Counted from the first letter of the stretch, positions 11,801 through 23,400 are shown. The stretch is 64,000 nt of DNA from Diphasiastrum complanatum (GCA_029204225.1 CM055113.1:18943746-19007745), one strand, 5' to 3'. Made by a program: numbers and translations. Notes: generated from the letters alone by a model not told the origin.

Positions 11801-12080
11801 GCTTCATTAGAAAGCATCACACGCATCCCTGCATCTGCTATTCTTGCTACAGAGAGCAAGTCTTGCTGCAGAGATGGCACAAACATGACGTCTTCGAGTT
11901 GCCTGTCTCTGTCGTTGGTGTTGAGCCAGAGTGAACCAATATCGTTCACTTGATGTCTGAATCCAACTCCAAGAACTATGAATCTTGAGGGATCTGCACT
12001 TCTGAAATCAGACATGATTCATCTTGATGTCACGAAGTGCGAGGTGGCTCCTGAATCCAGGATCACCTCGTGTGTGTCAG
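8718..12080 (-). pseudogene. Copia pol: protease, integrase, RT, RNase H
   Basis: Domain order is that of Copia: protease with LDSGATSHFV (near 12050), GAG-pre-integrase with LWHRRLCHMN (near 11660), integrase with IRTDRGGEY and a GVAERKNRTLMEAAR block, reverse transcriptase with MVAKGFSQRYGI and active site YVDD (about 9864-9875), and RNase H with AQSSCEVEHVAAAK and the DMVADIFTKALDKG tail. Most segments share one frame but are interrupted by stops after the protease, within integrase (near 11485 and 11370), at 10696, near 10460, and twice between 9990 and 9954; the RT start is also frameshifted. It cannot make a full polyprotein. The last frame crosses the PPT and ends inside the 3' LTR at 8718. 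Confidence 0.93.
8888..8897 (-). other. Polypurine tract of complete Copia
   Basis: The minus strand reads GAGAAGGAGC immediately before the TGAAGAAAC start of the 3' LTR. The related copy at 37.6 kb has GAGAGGGATC in the same place. Confidence 0.75.
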
Positions 12081-12229
12081 ACGTTGATGCTGCACACACA
12101 TCTTCACAGATGTAGGTGGTCGAATTTTTGTTCGTTCTTTCTTCGCCCATCTTCAAGCTTTCGGGCTCCTCGACATAAGAAGAACTATTATTGTTCTCCT
12201 GTCTGTTCTATGCTTATCTGTTTCTTGGG

Positions 12230-13109
12230 TTCTGGCGGCAATCCATGGCTGCATGACCCTTCTTATGGCAATGGATACATCAATCTTGGGATTGAGCCAG
12301 CAGGTATATACTGTATGCCCGTCTCTTCTGCATCTCGTGCAGGTCTTCTTGTTTGCATCTTCTCATTTCGACCTCCCTTTGGTCTTCCAGTTGCTTTTGT
12401 TGGTCCCCTCTGCTTGCTAGTCATGATACTGCCTCTGATTTGACTCCCTCTTAGGCTTGAACTGTTTCTTGGATTTTTCTCTGTTGTCGTAGAGTGTCTG
12501 GTTAGAACCATCTTTGTGATCAAGATATTCTCTGGCCTCGACTTCCTCTCGAATCTCAACAATCGCCTTTTTGAGGTTCATGGTAGGATCTTTCGCGAGC
12601 AGGGTTTGTGTCGTCTGGAAAGATCTGGGTAAGGCTCTCAAAAAATATGTGAGCTGCTTCTCAACTGATACTGCATTCTTTGCTCCTGAGTTGTGTAGTG
12701 ATAGAAACGGATCCTTCATCTTTCTCACGAAAGAGGTGAGGTCTTTTCCATCCCACTGCAGATTCGTCAACTGATCTTCCAACATCATAATCAGACTTTT
12801 TGATTTCGTCTGAAATCTTGTGAGCAGTGCATCCCACATCTCCTTAGCTTTGGAGAGTGTAGCCAGGTCAACTGCAAGGCTATCTTCGATGGAAGATGAT
12901 AGCAAGGCTACTGCCTTGTCATTTTTCTCCCTCCATTTGCGTAGCTCCTTGCTTATTGTCGTAGGCATTTCTTCTGTGCCATCCACCCAGGGGAAGAGTC
13001 TTTCGCCCTCGAGTATCAAAGATGTTTTAACTTTTCAGGCTAGAAAGCTAGATCCTGAAGAATCAAGTATAGTGCAGATCTTGCTCTGCATGCTGCTGAT
13101 TGAAGCCAT
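12230..13109 (-). pseudogene. Copia gag with two zinc knuckles, nonsense and frameshift mutations
   Basis: The start is placed at the ATG at 13107-13109 (MASISSMQSK), about 100 bases after the PBS. The frame has a TGA where Copia Gags have Trp (SFLA-stop-KVKTSLILEGE), then runs through a UBN2 region (LATLSKAKEMWDALLTRF, LTNLQWDGKDLTSFVRKM). Downstream are two nucleic-acid-binding knuckles, CTRCRRDGHTVYTC (12300-12341) and CIHCHKKGHAAMDC (12238-12279), separated by a frameshift. Additional stops occur before the first knuckle. Gag forms the virus-like particle and binds RNA; this copy cannot give a full product. Confidence 0.9.
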
Positions 13110-13207
13110 TGCTTCTTGAAGTCTGTTTTCTTGTTGATGGTTGATTGTCTGAATGCTTGGCCTCCTGGATCTGCCAGCTTCTTGGCTATGTCAGAATATG
13201 GCAGGGT

Positions 13208-13220
13208 GGCTCTGATACCA
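13208..13220 (-). other. Primer-binding site of complete Copia
   Basis: The minus strand reads TGGTATCAGAGCC one base after the LTR end, the usual plant Copia site matching the 3' end of initiator methionine tRNA. Confidence 0.9.
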
Positions 13221-13221
13221 C

Positions 13222-14258
13222 TGATGAGAATCGTGAGATGCTCTGATATGCGTAATGAATCTAGGGGAGAAAAATTCACAAAACAGTCGCGACTCTCTTT
13301 CAAGATTCGGATGGAGTTCAGATGCGTTCGCTGGGCACTACCAACTGAAACACTCCTACAATCCTCCAGAGAGTAATCAGTTACTACTGATCTACGTTCA
13401 TAAAATTAACACAACATTCGACTTAATTTCAACCAAGGTGCGGAATTCAAAGAGAACAAGAAAACTCAGACATATGAAATAAATAGCATAAACATTCAAC
13501 ATACAAGATCAGACACAACTAGAAAATAATCTATATTGATTTTCTCTGATTTTTTCAGGGCACTGCATGCGAATCCACGCAGTGCGTTGGTGTGAGAGAA
13601 GCATGGTTCTCTCACGAGTAGTAGTCTCGCTTCACTAGCGGACAATTGGATCTTATGATCCTAGAAAGAATTATCTTCTCGCACGTAGGCGGAGCTTCTG
13701 TCTGTGTTCATCTTGATTGCTTACTAGCATCAGACTTCTTCAGTGTCTCTTCTCTTTGTTACACTCTGTGTATCTTGTTCTGATATATGTCAAGTATTAT
13801 CCAATAAGTACGGTCTCTCTATGTAAACCTAAGATTAGAGTGATTATACATCTACAACTAATCAGGGAATTACAAGAGTGGCAGATTAGCCACGACCTAG
13901 GAAGTATCTGCTGACGTCATGCCATCAGGTCAGATCTCTGTACTTCTGGATACTTGTGTGATCTCTGGTGGTACTCCTTGGAGCGTGAGGACAGAACGGG
14001 TTTCGTTTCCACCGTTGGTTTCGTTTACCTCGTCTGCCTTTCTCTCTTGCTGGACCGCAAAGGAATCTCGTTCATGGATCTTTCGTGTTCGCGAACCATT
14101 CGTGTTCGCGAACCATTCGTCTTCGTCTCTGTTGACTTTCGTGTTCGCGAAACTCTTCGTGTTTCGTGTCTCCAGATGTTCGAGTTTGCGAACATCTTCG
14201 TCAGGTGAAGGGCTGAAAGTTAGCAAGGCTTTGTAATCAGAAACACTTTGTTTCTTCA
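13222..14258 (-). repeat. 5' LTR of complete Copia element (1037 bp)
   Basis: This is paired with 7849-8887. The minus-strand start TGAAGAAAC at 14258 abuts the TSD copy GTCAT; the end CTCATCA at 13222 is one base from the PBS. A degraded PBS-like word (GCTCTGATATG, plus-strand form, from 13240) sits 18 bp inside. Three exact TTCGCGAA palindromes lie in U3 at 14088-14095, 14105-14112 and 14144-14151. Confidence 0.95.
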
Positions 14259-14263
14259 GTCAT
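14259..14263. repeat. Target-site duplication, right copy (GTCAT)
   Basis: An exact match to 7844-7848, directly after the CA terminus of the right LTR. Confidence 0.92.
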
Positions 14264-14827
14264 CATCCATAGAAGACCCCATTCTACAAATAGAATAAAC
14301 GAGGTCTCAAATTAGAAAAATAGTCCTATGGATAAGGTGCAAATTAGGGCTACGAGGCCTTAAACTCCCTTTAAAACATAAATTCAAATTTCAAGAGGGG
14401 TCGTGATAAACTTGTACAATTAAGTACTCCTTTGCCATCCTTTATGCTTGGGAGATGCAGTGACATTTACGCACTAGTTAGATGACCATTCAATTATTGC
14501 TTTGGTCCACCAACCTCACCATAATTTTATAATTGGTTTATTACGTACAAAGGTCATCAAAATGACTGTTTTGATTTTGCTTGCTAAATTTATTAATTTG
14601 AAGAGAATTAAGAATTATAATCATTTGGCCTGCTTCCTACTCTTTCCAATGGCTAATTATGTTATGGAATAGTAGGTGGGTGAGTTGACTTTTCTACAAG
14701 AACCATTAGGGTTTATTACCAATCAAAAGCTGTCATGGACAATCCATTATGGTGTACAAACAATCAAAAGCTGGCAAGCAAAACTTATTATGCTTTGGAA
14801 CATGCCTTGTGCCATTATGGTGGGTAA

Positions 14828-14858
<31 letters not shown>

Positions 14859-15443
14859 GGGGTGAACCCACCATGATGGTAGGTGTGAGTTCCATTCCAA
14901 GATGCATCAAGTATCTTCTTCATGCAAACAAATAAACAAAACAGAACTCGTTTTAGTGAGTAGTTGTTATATGCACGTGTGCAATGTTTTTGTGTGGGCT
15001 CGTTCTGCCAAAAGTCTACGCTAGCATGCTTTAAATTTGCATATTTGAGGGATTATATTCCGTAAAACCATTGTTGGATGAGTATATAGGTGCCTTGGAT
15101 GGTATAAACTCGAGTATCAAGGAATTGGTTTAGTTGGTATATGATTATATGATATTAGGGTGAATACTAAATTAGGGCTAGTCTTGGCCCATAGCCACAA
15201 ATATGGATTTGCCTTGGTATCAATATAGTCATTTGAAAGCACTACATTACATCCATAAACTATAATAAAATTTTATTTGCATACGAAACCTGTGGGCCGG
15301 TTGATGGAACCTCTGACCAAATTAGGTCGAGCTCACTTTGAACAGGTAAAATTAAAATAAGGCCAAGTCCACTCCCAAGGTCATACGTGGGCCCTCAAGC
15401 CCTAGGTTCTTAAAACGCGGAGAACTTTGGAGTGAAATCTTTA
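14264..15443. other. Intergenic DNA
   Basis: AT-rich sequence without a recognised gene on either strand. It contains the poly-G run at 14828-14857 and a short duplication (ACCAATCAAAAGCTG / ACAATCAAAAGCTGG) near 14720-14775. Confidence 0.5.
14828..14857. repeat. Poly-G homopolymer (30 G)
   Basis: Thirty consecutive G, followed by T and GGGG. Such long G runs are rare, can fold into quadruplexes, and are prone to length error in sequencing, so the exact length is uncertain. Confidence 0.9.
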
Positions 15444-15622
15444 AGTCAAGGGGCTCAGGGCTCTTCCGAATCGAATTCATCTTGTAGTCAAGGGGCTCAA
15501 GGGCTCGTATGAACCGAATTCATCCTGAACTCAAGGGGCTTGGCTCAAGATTGTTCTTTCCAATGAAGAAAAAGCATGTTCAAACCGAATTCATCCTTAG
15601 ATCAGGGGGCTCGACGGCTCGT
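15444..15622. repeat. Degenerate tandem repeat upstream of the b561 gene
   Basis: TCAAGGGGCTC followed by (A/C)CGAATTCATC(C/T)T recurs about three to four times with a spacing of roughly 45-90 bases; the third unit carries an insertion. It lies about 1.2 kb upstream of the DOMON/b561 start codon, so it could be in the promoter, but no known motif was identified. Confidence 0.7.
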
Positions 15623-15982
15623 TGTGAGAACACCCTTAAAAAAGAAACGCCCTTAAAAATTAGGGAGAGAGTAAATCCTGGCCCAATTCTTTGTAAAATC
15701 GTTTTTTTCTTGTTAGCTTTCACGCTCACGCAGGATCTATGGTTTTTGGCTTTTTTTTTTTTTTTTTGTTATGATATTGAGAGGCGACGACTATCCACGA
15801 AGATGCTCTTCGATGCCCAGCTTCAACTTTTCTCTGCTTCCTCCTGCTTTGGAGGATCGCGTTTGCACGCCACGCCAATTGGTTTTTCTGAAGATGGTAT
15901 GCGGTCTTCGCGGCTCCCTATCATTAGCTGCTGCTGCTCATGCCTGGGTGCACTCTTCGTCTTCAGCCGCGTCGCCTACCCC

Positions 15983-16318
15983 AGCTTCTGCAGCTTATTT
16001 GATGTAAATTGATTGATCGGCGTGGTTGCTTGATATCTTTTTTGGATGAACGGCATCGCAAGGATCTTGAGCTTCGTTTTATGCTGTGGTATTCCGCGAG
16101 CTTCTGCTGGTTCATTGATGTGAATTGATTGATTCGCGTGGTTTTTTAATATCTTTTTTGGATCAACGGCATCGCAAGGATCTTGAGCTTCATTTTATGC
16201 TGTGGTATTCCGCGAGCTTCTGCTGGTTCATTGATGTGAATTAATTGATTCGCGTGGTTTTTTAATAGCTTTTTTGGATCAACGGCATCGCAAGGATCTC
16301 GAGCTTCAGTTTATGTGG
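15983..16318 (+). repeat. 116-bp tandem repeat in the b561 upstream region
   Basis: AGCTTCTGC starts at 15983, 16099 and 16215, and CGGCATCGCAAGGATCT starts at 16051, 16167 and 16283: a period of exactly 116 bases over about 2.9 copies. The second and third units are nearly identical; the first is more diverged. The array ends about 460 bases before the start codon of the DOMON/b561 gene, so it probably lies in its promoter, 5' leader or a leader intron. Confidence 0.92.
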
Positions 16319-16781
16319 TTGCGGAAGCGGTTTCTTGAACTTGCTCTGATATGTTGGCAGTTTTTATCTCTGCTTTACGTATGTGATCGAAAGGGATCTC
16401 GAGTTTCGTGTGAAGCTTTGTGTCTGCCAAGAGTGCTCGCTGGGGATTTTTGTCTTTATTCGAGGTTCAACGTTACAAGGATTCTGTTTGTGGTTGACGT
16501 AGACTTTGCCATCTGGAAGATTGCTTTTGGATGTTTGCCATTTGCAAGTGCTAGTGTCTTGAAGGACCTCCCGTGCACATCGATTGTTCGGATCTTAACT
16601 GAAAAATTGGCTAGTATTATGTGCTCTTAGCGATAGTCTGTGTTGGAGCTACGCCTTCGAATAATCTTGTCTGCACATTTGATTTTTTTGGTGAAGCTGA
16701 ATCGTCCGGACATAGTTATTTTCTGCGAAGGATTTTAATAAGCAACCTTACACGCCGCTAAAGAATACTTTTGACAGAAGC

Positions 16782-18014
16782 ATGAAAACGATTCAATTGG
16801 ATATGTGTACAATAGTTCTTGCAACTTTTGTTGTTTCCATGATAGCGTCTGTATCGGGGCAACTATGCTCCACTCAACAGTCATTCAACGGAACAAAGAG
16901 AACTTTCTCGAAATGCCAAGTGCTTGGCTCACAAAGCGCATCAATTGCCTGGTCGCTCGATCCAACCACCAACCAGGTTCAGATTTCCTTCTCAGGTCAA
17001 GGCCTACCATCGTCCGGCTGGGTTGGATGGGGCCTTAATCCATCCGCTCTTCTGATGGCAGGAACAAGCGCGCTCATTGCATTCAAAGACTCTCAAGGAA
17101 AGAGCACTATGCTGCAGTATAAGCTCACCGCAGAGGTGCAAGATGGACTCTCTACACTCTCTCCGGGTGTTACCGATCTGGTTGTGCTTGATCAAGCTGT
17201 CGAAATCTCTGGAACACAATTTCAAATGTTTGCGACTTTGCAGTTGAAGCCGAATCAGACGTCTGTCAATCTTATCTGGAACCGCGGTCCTGGCGTCTCA
17301 GGAACCTCCCCTGAACCTCACAACATCTCGCCTACAGATCTACAGGGCCGTAAGAGCATCGACTTGTCCTCAGGGATCGTTATAGGTGGAGGAAGCGTTC
17401 CTTACCAGCATTTAAAAAACACGCACGGGTTGCTGGCTGCAATTTCGTGGGGATTGCTACTTCCTTTGGGAGCTATGGCGGCTAGATATCTTCGCGCCTT
17501 TGATCCTGCTTGGTTCTACATTCATGTTTCTATTCAAACCATAGGATACCTTCTTGGCGTCGTCGTCTGGTGTCTCGGCCTTCGCCTCGGCCACGACTCT
17601 CCCGGCATTGTGTACCACAAGCATCGACGCATCGGTATAACTCTCTTCTGCTTTGCTACGCTGCAAGTGCTGGCAATCGCTTTTCGACCAGGCAAGGAGG
17701 ACAAGATCCGCGTCTACTGGAAGTTCTACCATGGCGTCCTTGGCTTCACCACTATCATTCTAGCTGCTGTTAACATCTTCAAGGGATTGGATATTTTACT
17801 GCCTGGCAGCGGGTGGCGCACAGCTTACATCGTAATCCTTTCGACCCTGGGAGGAGTGAGCATCATCTTGGAAATCATCACTTGGTCCTTGTTTTTTCGC
17901 AGGAAAACGCAAACTTCTACGAAGCATTTGGACAGTCCAGGCGCAGAACTAGCCATGAAGAATGCTACCACCAACGGTTATGCGCATAAAGAAAGGAGAA
18001 ATGATGTCTAGACG
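16782..18014 (+). CDS. Cytochrome b561 and DOMON domain-containing protein
   Basis: A single 409-codon open frame. Residues 1-26 form a signal peptide (hydrophobic IVLATFVVSMIASVSG), followed by a DOMON domain (about 45-185), with Met92 (LLMAGTSAL) and His180 (PEPHNISP) at the positions of heme ligands known from plant AIR12-type DOMON proteins. A cytochrome b561 core (about 200-375) has five or six hydrophobic helices and His215, His248, His281 and His317, matching the four ligands of two b hemes. The C-terminal tail is short, basic and hydrophilic. Family knowledge: these proteins (CYBDOM class) move electrons, typically from ascorbate, across the plasma membrane to apoplastic acceptors. 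The length is typical. The ATG at 16782 is chosen because it begins the signal peptide. No coding intron is seen, whereas many plant relatives have introns. It is the only gene here that looks intact and host-derived. Confidence 0.95.
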
Positions 18015-20190
18015 ATGACGATCGTTTTATCTATTTGCAAAACAAGGCAGAGGTAGTACACAGCTTGTAGATAATCCCGATATTTTCTAAGAGCCTTCAT
18101 CCGAGGCTTGCCCTTGGCTTTCCAAAACTTATCTGACAAACATTTCTGTGCTTTTCTAGGTCATTCCACGATGTTTACCTTACAAAGTTCCTGTGCAGAC
18201 TTCGATCCTGCGACAAATTATCATAAGTTATTCTCCGATTGGCATCTCGGAAATGTTTCTTTGACGTTCATTTAAGGCACCGCTCTCGATCTTTCTCTCA
18301 GCTTGCAGCGCTTTCCTGATTCTTTGATGACTTTCTATCAGGGCCAGCGCATCCTTATTGAACCTTGTTCCACGTTTTTCTTAACTTTCCCTGAATGTGC
18401 ATATACAACCAGCTTAAACCTGGAAATTTCTGCCTTCTAGCTGGTTTGATTTCCATGAGGCAATGACATGGGTACTTTTCACTCATGCTTTCTCTCGAGT
18501 ATACAACATAGCTTTTTTGTCTGAACTTTTAAACCTGTATGGAAGCCGCTAGTTATTTCTCATGTATGTTTACCTTCCAGTCCTCTAATTTCCTTTCCAA
18601 TTATTATTAGGAGTACTTTAATTTTTCCTATTACGTTTTTGACCGTCATTTCAAAGTTTGCTACTCTGAGTATGCCTCGATACACCATTGCAGATGATCC
18701 TCCACGATACCTCGTCTTTGATCCATTCAGCTGACTGTATTGAAGTTTCTTATGTCTCTGGCAAAGATGAATTTATCTAGCATTAGTGCAGCCTAAGTTT
18801 GATTGGACACTGGAAAGTATTTTGGTGCTCCAAACTTTCTGATGTGGGTGACACACAATTCTTGTTTAAGATTGTTGCTTTGATTTCTGAAGGATGTTAC
18901 TTTCAGTTTAAGATTGTCGCTTTTATCCCAAAAGTTCATGCCATGGCTGCCACATTCATACTCTCCAATTATGTACTTACAGTATCTGTTACTATGCTTA
19001 ATAAGAGATTTGCTGTTTATAGCTTCTGCAAACTGTTAATTTTAATCCTACTGTGCCAGTAGCATTGGTTGCTTCTCTGCAAAGAGCACAAGATGCAAAG
19101 ACGCTCATGCTTGATGTGGTTAGCTTTTCAGTATCTGAAAGTTTGCTTTTTGAAAGTGCCAATTCTTTGCAGAATTATACATCCGTAGCGCTGTGTCATA
19201 AGCTTTTGATCAAAATGTTTATCTTGATGTCTTTGCTAATCAGGTCCAGAAAAGTTCAGTGCATTCTATTTTACTTTTTGTCAGCTTGAAGTTTTACCTA
19301 CTATTGAAAGGGATAATAAGAATCCGAGCATTCACAAATGCTTACAACATTACAAGTCCAGGTAGTGCTGCCTCCCTGTGTCCATTGCCCTCAGGCAAGA
19401 TACAGTCCTAACTAAATGGATAAGGGGGGGCTTGACATAAAACCTTACTTTTACCCTTCAGAACTTTGCCAGAACGGAAAACATATAGTACATGCTAATT
19501 TTTGCCTATCATACTAATAATGCACGGCAACATTTTCTGATCAAAATAGCAGATTCTCTCGAAAGTTCCATCGATCATTTACCCCAGGAATTTCCATCAC
19601 TTGTCTTGGTAACATTGCACATAGGAATAATTAAACAAATCCTGGGTCCTCAAATAGTTCGTACTTTCTTGGGTCATTGTTGCTTTCATATTACTTTCTG
19701 CTTGGATTAAAAGCATGTGTCAGTTCTGGATTGTTTTGAACTGCTGATTCTTTGGCTTTGTTAACATTGAAGAATGAAACTTTAAGTAGTAAATTTAGAG
19801 AAGCTGCTTCAAAGACTGCAGAAACAATCTGCTGTACTTATCTCTCATTGTCCCATCTACTCTTGGGCGTTGAGGAAGTGAGTAGGGGTGCCTATTGGTT
19901 TGAGATTGGAATATCCAAATTTAATTCTGAAAAGTTAGTGATATTATAAGGTCAAGCCTAGAAAAGATAAACATGCCCCATGAAAACATTAAGGATCTAT
20001 ATCAAAACAATAACATAGAATTCCAGAAAAAAAAATACAAAAAAGCAAAATCTCTGTCAACCAACATCACTTATGTCTTATAGCACCCAAGCATCAGTTG
20101 CTATTTGGGTTTTCGAAGTATCAGGCTTAAGAAGTGAGTAGTGTCTTGGCATTTAGTCCACGTCAAGTATGTTGAATTTGATGGTCTGTG
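18015..20190. other. 3' flank of the b561 gene; no second gene seen
   Basis: The first few hundred bases probably hold the 3' UTR. The rest is AT-rich, with only short frames lacking recognisable motifs. No poly-A signal can be assigned with confidence. Confidence 0.45.
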
Positions 20191-20194
20191 GGTC

Positions 20195-20227
20195 ACATCT
20201 TCTCTCTTTCTCTCTCTCTCTCTCTCA
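20195..20227. repeat. Short CT microsatellite
   Basis: CT repeats with one TTT interruption. Confidence 0.85.
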
Positions 20228-23200
20228 AGAAGAGTTTGAGGCAGCAATTTCAGGAAAAGATTCACCCTTGTCTTCATAGTCTCTTTTTGAGGCATGATTC
20301 TTGAGCTTCTCATATTTATGCATCTTCTAATGGTCATCTCCCAAGGACTTTAAACATCAAGGGATGCACCAATTATGGACTGGAAGAGCCAATGGTTGGT
20401 AATTGTCAAGTTCTTGGGTGACAATCCAATTTATGAGCTGTAACTTTGCTTAGATAGTTTGATCAAACTTCAACGACGATGACCTTCAAACTATGAGTTA
20501 TGGGCTGTGCAACTAGTCAAAATTAGCAAGAAATTAATTAACTACATTCAAAACCATAGGTTATTGATTGTAGAGGGGAAAACATATTCTCTAGCCCATT
20601 CATTTGTGATTCCAATATGAATGTCTTGCGACTACAAATTCTAAAAAAATTCTATATAACTCCAATGCAACCTAATCAAATATATTCCTCCCCCCCAAAA
20701 AAAAAAACCCAAAAATTGCTTCCATCAATCGCCTATAATAGAAGTTGAAGGTGTGTTACAAGGCTAAGCGAGAGTCTTGTCGGACTTGCAAATAATGATG
20801 AATGATATAAAGTGCCTTTCAATAGTGGTAGAATGTGATGCAAAAGTTTAAAATCTGTTGCCTCCATGAGTAGTTATGGAGCATTGTTTGATGGGGATGG
20901 GCAACTATGAAATTGTTGTGTTGAGATTTATGAACAAAAGGTTAGGAACTTCCAAGAATTTTCACCATCAACATTTCAAAAGTAACAATGGTGTTGATCT
21001 CAAAAGCTAGATCTCAAAATTCCCAGTAGAAATGGTGTTGAGCATGCTTTCTTGACAAAAAGCAACCAAAAGAAGAAGAAAAAGAAAAAGTCTTAAAAGC
21101 CATCACTAACGAGAAGGAGAATTCATCAACTAAACCAACCCTAAGTTAAAAGAAAAGAAAAATCCTTGCAAGTATTGTGGACATTTTAAGGCCACTAGTA
21201 TAAATAATGCAAGAAGTTTATTGTAGAAGGAAGCAACAGTGACAACCATATTTTGTGAGCAAATATTCTTCAAGTTTTGAGAGTTTTATTCAACATTAAA
21301 TGATTAAAAAAAGGTAGCACATGTCATGTCATTAAAAATTGACATCCAAATATAAAAATTCAGGAAAAAAACATAACTCAAAACAAGATAATCAACCAAG
21401 AAACACTTTAAGAATAACAATCTTATGTTTGTCTTTATGTCTAGTCTAAATTCTCATAGTGCTCTGATTTTGGTTTTCCATTGTCCCCACCCCCTAAAAT
21501 ATTCAATTGTCCTCCTGTTTGTTGTCCACTATCTATTTACTCTATTATTTCTCTCTTCCTTGTTTTTAAATGTTTCCATGCTCTATCTAGCTCCATATTC
21601 CTCTTCTTCCTCTACTTATATGAATTTTATCTCCATTATCTAGATTTAGCATTTTAAAAGCTTTTAATCATGCCCTTCAATTGTGTTTGATTGTAAGATT
21701 CCTGGAGTAGCATCTCACCATGATTGGATTTGTGTGTTTGTTTGTATAGGCCAAAATGGACCAAATTGGCATTTATTGGAGTTTTGAATTTGAAGAGAAA
21801 GAATCCTCTTCCTAGAGCCTTAATTAAGACAACAATGGTGCTGAGGATGTGCCTTATAATTTCTCACTCCATAGTTTGAAGCCATGGGATAAAGTGTTAG
21901 GATGAGAAAGTTAGGACGTGAGAAAACTTGTTCTTGTTATTGGGATGTAGGAATGATTCCAACTTTTATTACACTTTTAAAATTATTTAAAAAATACTTC
22001 CTAAATTAATAGGTTGGTCAGCTCATTACAAAACAACGAGTTGTCCTTGAACTTATCATGGTTTATAATTTTTGGGCTTGAAATTGAATTTATTACTACT
22101 TGGTAGTGACATAACTAAATTACTTCTTTATAATGCTTTGTCGAGTACATTTTTTTTTTTGACAAAGTTTAGATATTTTCAAAAGCACCTATCTTTATCA
22201 TAAATGAAGTAGAATCTACGTTCTCCAAGGTAAAATCCATTCCTCATAAAGTTGAAGACAAGGACAGACATATTTTTAGAAATATTACCTTTTGTTGGAT
22301 AATTTGAAAGTGGACATAGTCATGCATAAGAAATACTATATTTCAATATTTTCTAGCTAGAATCCGAATATTGACATTCAACTCTATAAAGACTTTAAAA
22401 GGTGTAATGTTCACAACTTCTAGTTTTTAGTGGTTTCTTTTTGGGCCATAGGGTTAATCAAAATAAAGAAAAATTCTAGTAGCCTAGGATTACTAATTGT
22501 AGATATGAAATCCATAAACAACAAAAATGCAATGATTTCATAATTTTGAATAATAAGTCACACTAGAAAACTTTATTTACAAATTGTCTTGAGAGTGTTT
22601 CTTGTGAAAGTAATTGGCTGGGACATAATAACATGTTGAATTGCTCACACATCTCAATACATAAATTGGAAGTCATCTATGATGCTAGCATGCAAAATTT
22701 CAAGTAAAGCATGATAAAATATAAAAATAAATATTCATGACATCATAAAATTGATATATATATAATAATGGTACTACCATAGGGAGAAAGAATCACATTC
22801 TTTGAAATTTCAAAATAAATGTCAAAGAAGGTATAAAATCCATATCTCAATCAAAACTAGATTTTTTGAAGGTGCCAATTTTTGTTGTCATAATATTTTA
22901 TCTTCACATCCTTATGTATTTAATTTATATGTGAAAATGCAAGTAGTAATGCCACACTGTCATTTCCATCTTCTACAACCCAAGTTCACTAATTTTATAT
23001 TATTTTTTGGATGTAACTATTTGAGAGACATATTGGATACTCCTATTTCAAGTTAGCCAAACGAGCTCTTTCAAGGGTTGAGCCCCTTGAGTTGCTATAA
23101 ATGGATCAAGCTTCAAACATGCCCCTCTCCAACCTTGGGACACAACATCATTGCATAAAGATAACAATCAATTAACATTGTAGGGAGAACCAAAAAAACT

Positions 23201-23400
23201 TTATTTTCATGTACTTAATTAGTTTCTTTTTGCTTCCTACTTGCCTTGTAAACTCTAAGTCCTTATGTGGACTTTATGCGCTTGTTTCAATTGATTGCTT
23301 CCTAACTAATGTCACTATTGGTGGTAACGTTGTAGTTAAAGACCATTTTTAATATTCTATGCATTAAGGATTATTGACTTTGTTTAATTCAAAAATTAAC
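20228..23400. other. Intergenic DNA with possible Gag relic
   Basis: AT-rich, gene-poor. Near 21,160-21,235 one plus-strand frame reads NPCKYCGHFKATS, reminiscent of a Copia zinc knuckle (CX2C then H) and preceded by Lys/Glu-rich codons, but the last Cys is missing and stops are frequent. It may be a heavily decayed gag; otherwise nothing is recognised. Confidence 0.3.

Larger units (their letters stand above)
7849..14258 (-). mobile_element. Complete but inactive Ty1/Copia retrotransposon (6410 bp)
   Basis: The element has two LTRs (13222-14258 and 7849-8887), a PBS complementary in form to initiator-Met tRNA, gag, pol in Copia order, a PPT and a 5-bp target duplication. It lies on the minus strand. 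Several nonsense and frameshift changes in gag and pol, plus visible divergence between the LTRs, show an insertion that is not recent and no longer autonomous. A close relative lies at 36.4-38.4 kb, and the RT fragment at 6.5 kb belongs to a similar lineage. Confidence 0.95.

Noticed and set aside
13040-13303. Minus-strand frame over the Copia LTR/PBS/leader
   Set aside because: It crosses the LTR end and PBS in a frame other than gag and has no conserved motif.
15509-16012. 167-codon plus-strand frame upstream of the b561 gene
   Set aside because: It contains no known motif, crosses the repeats and a poly-T run, and is more likely promoter or leader sequence.
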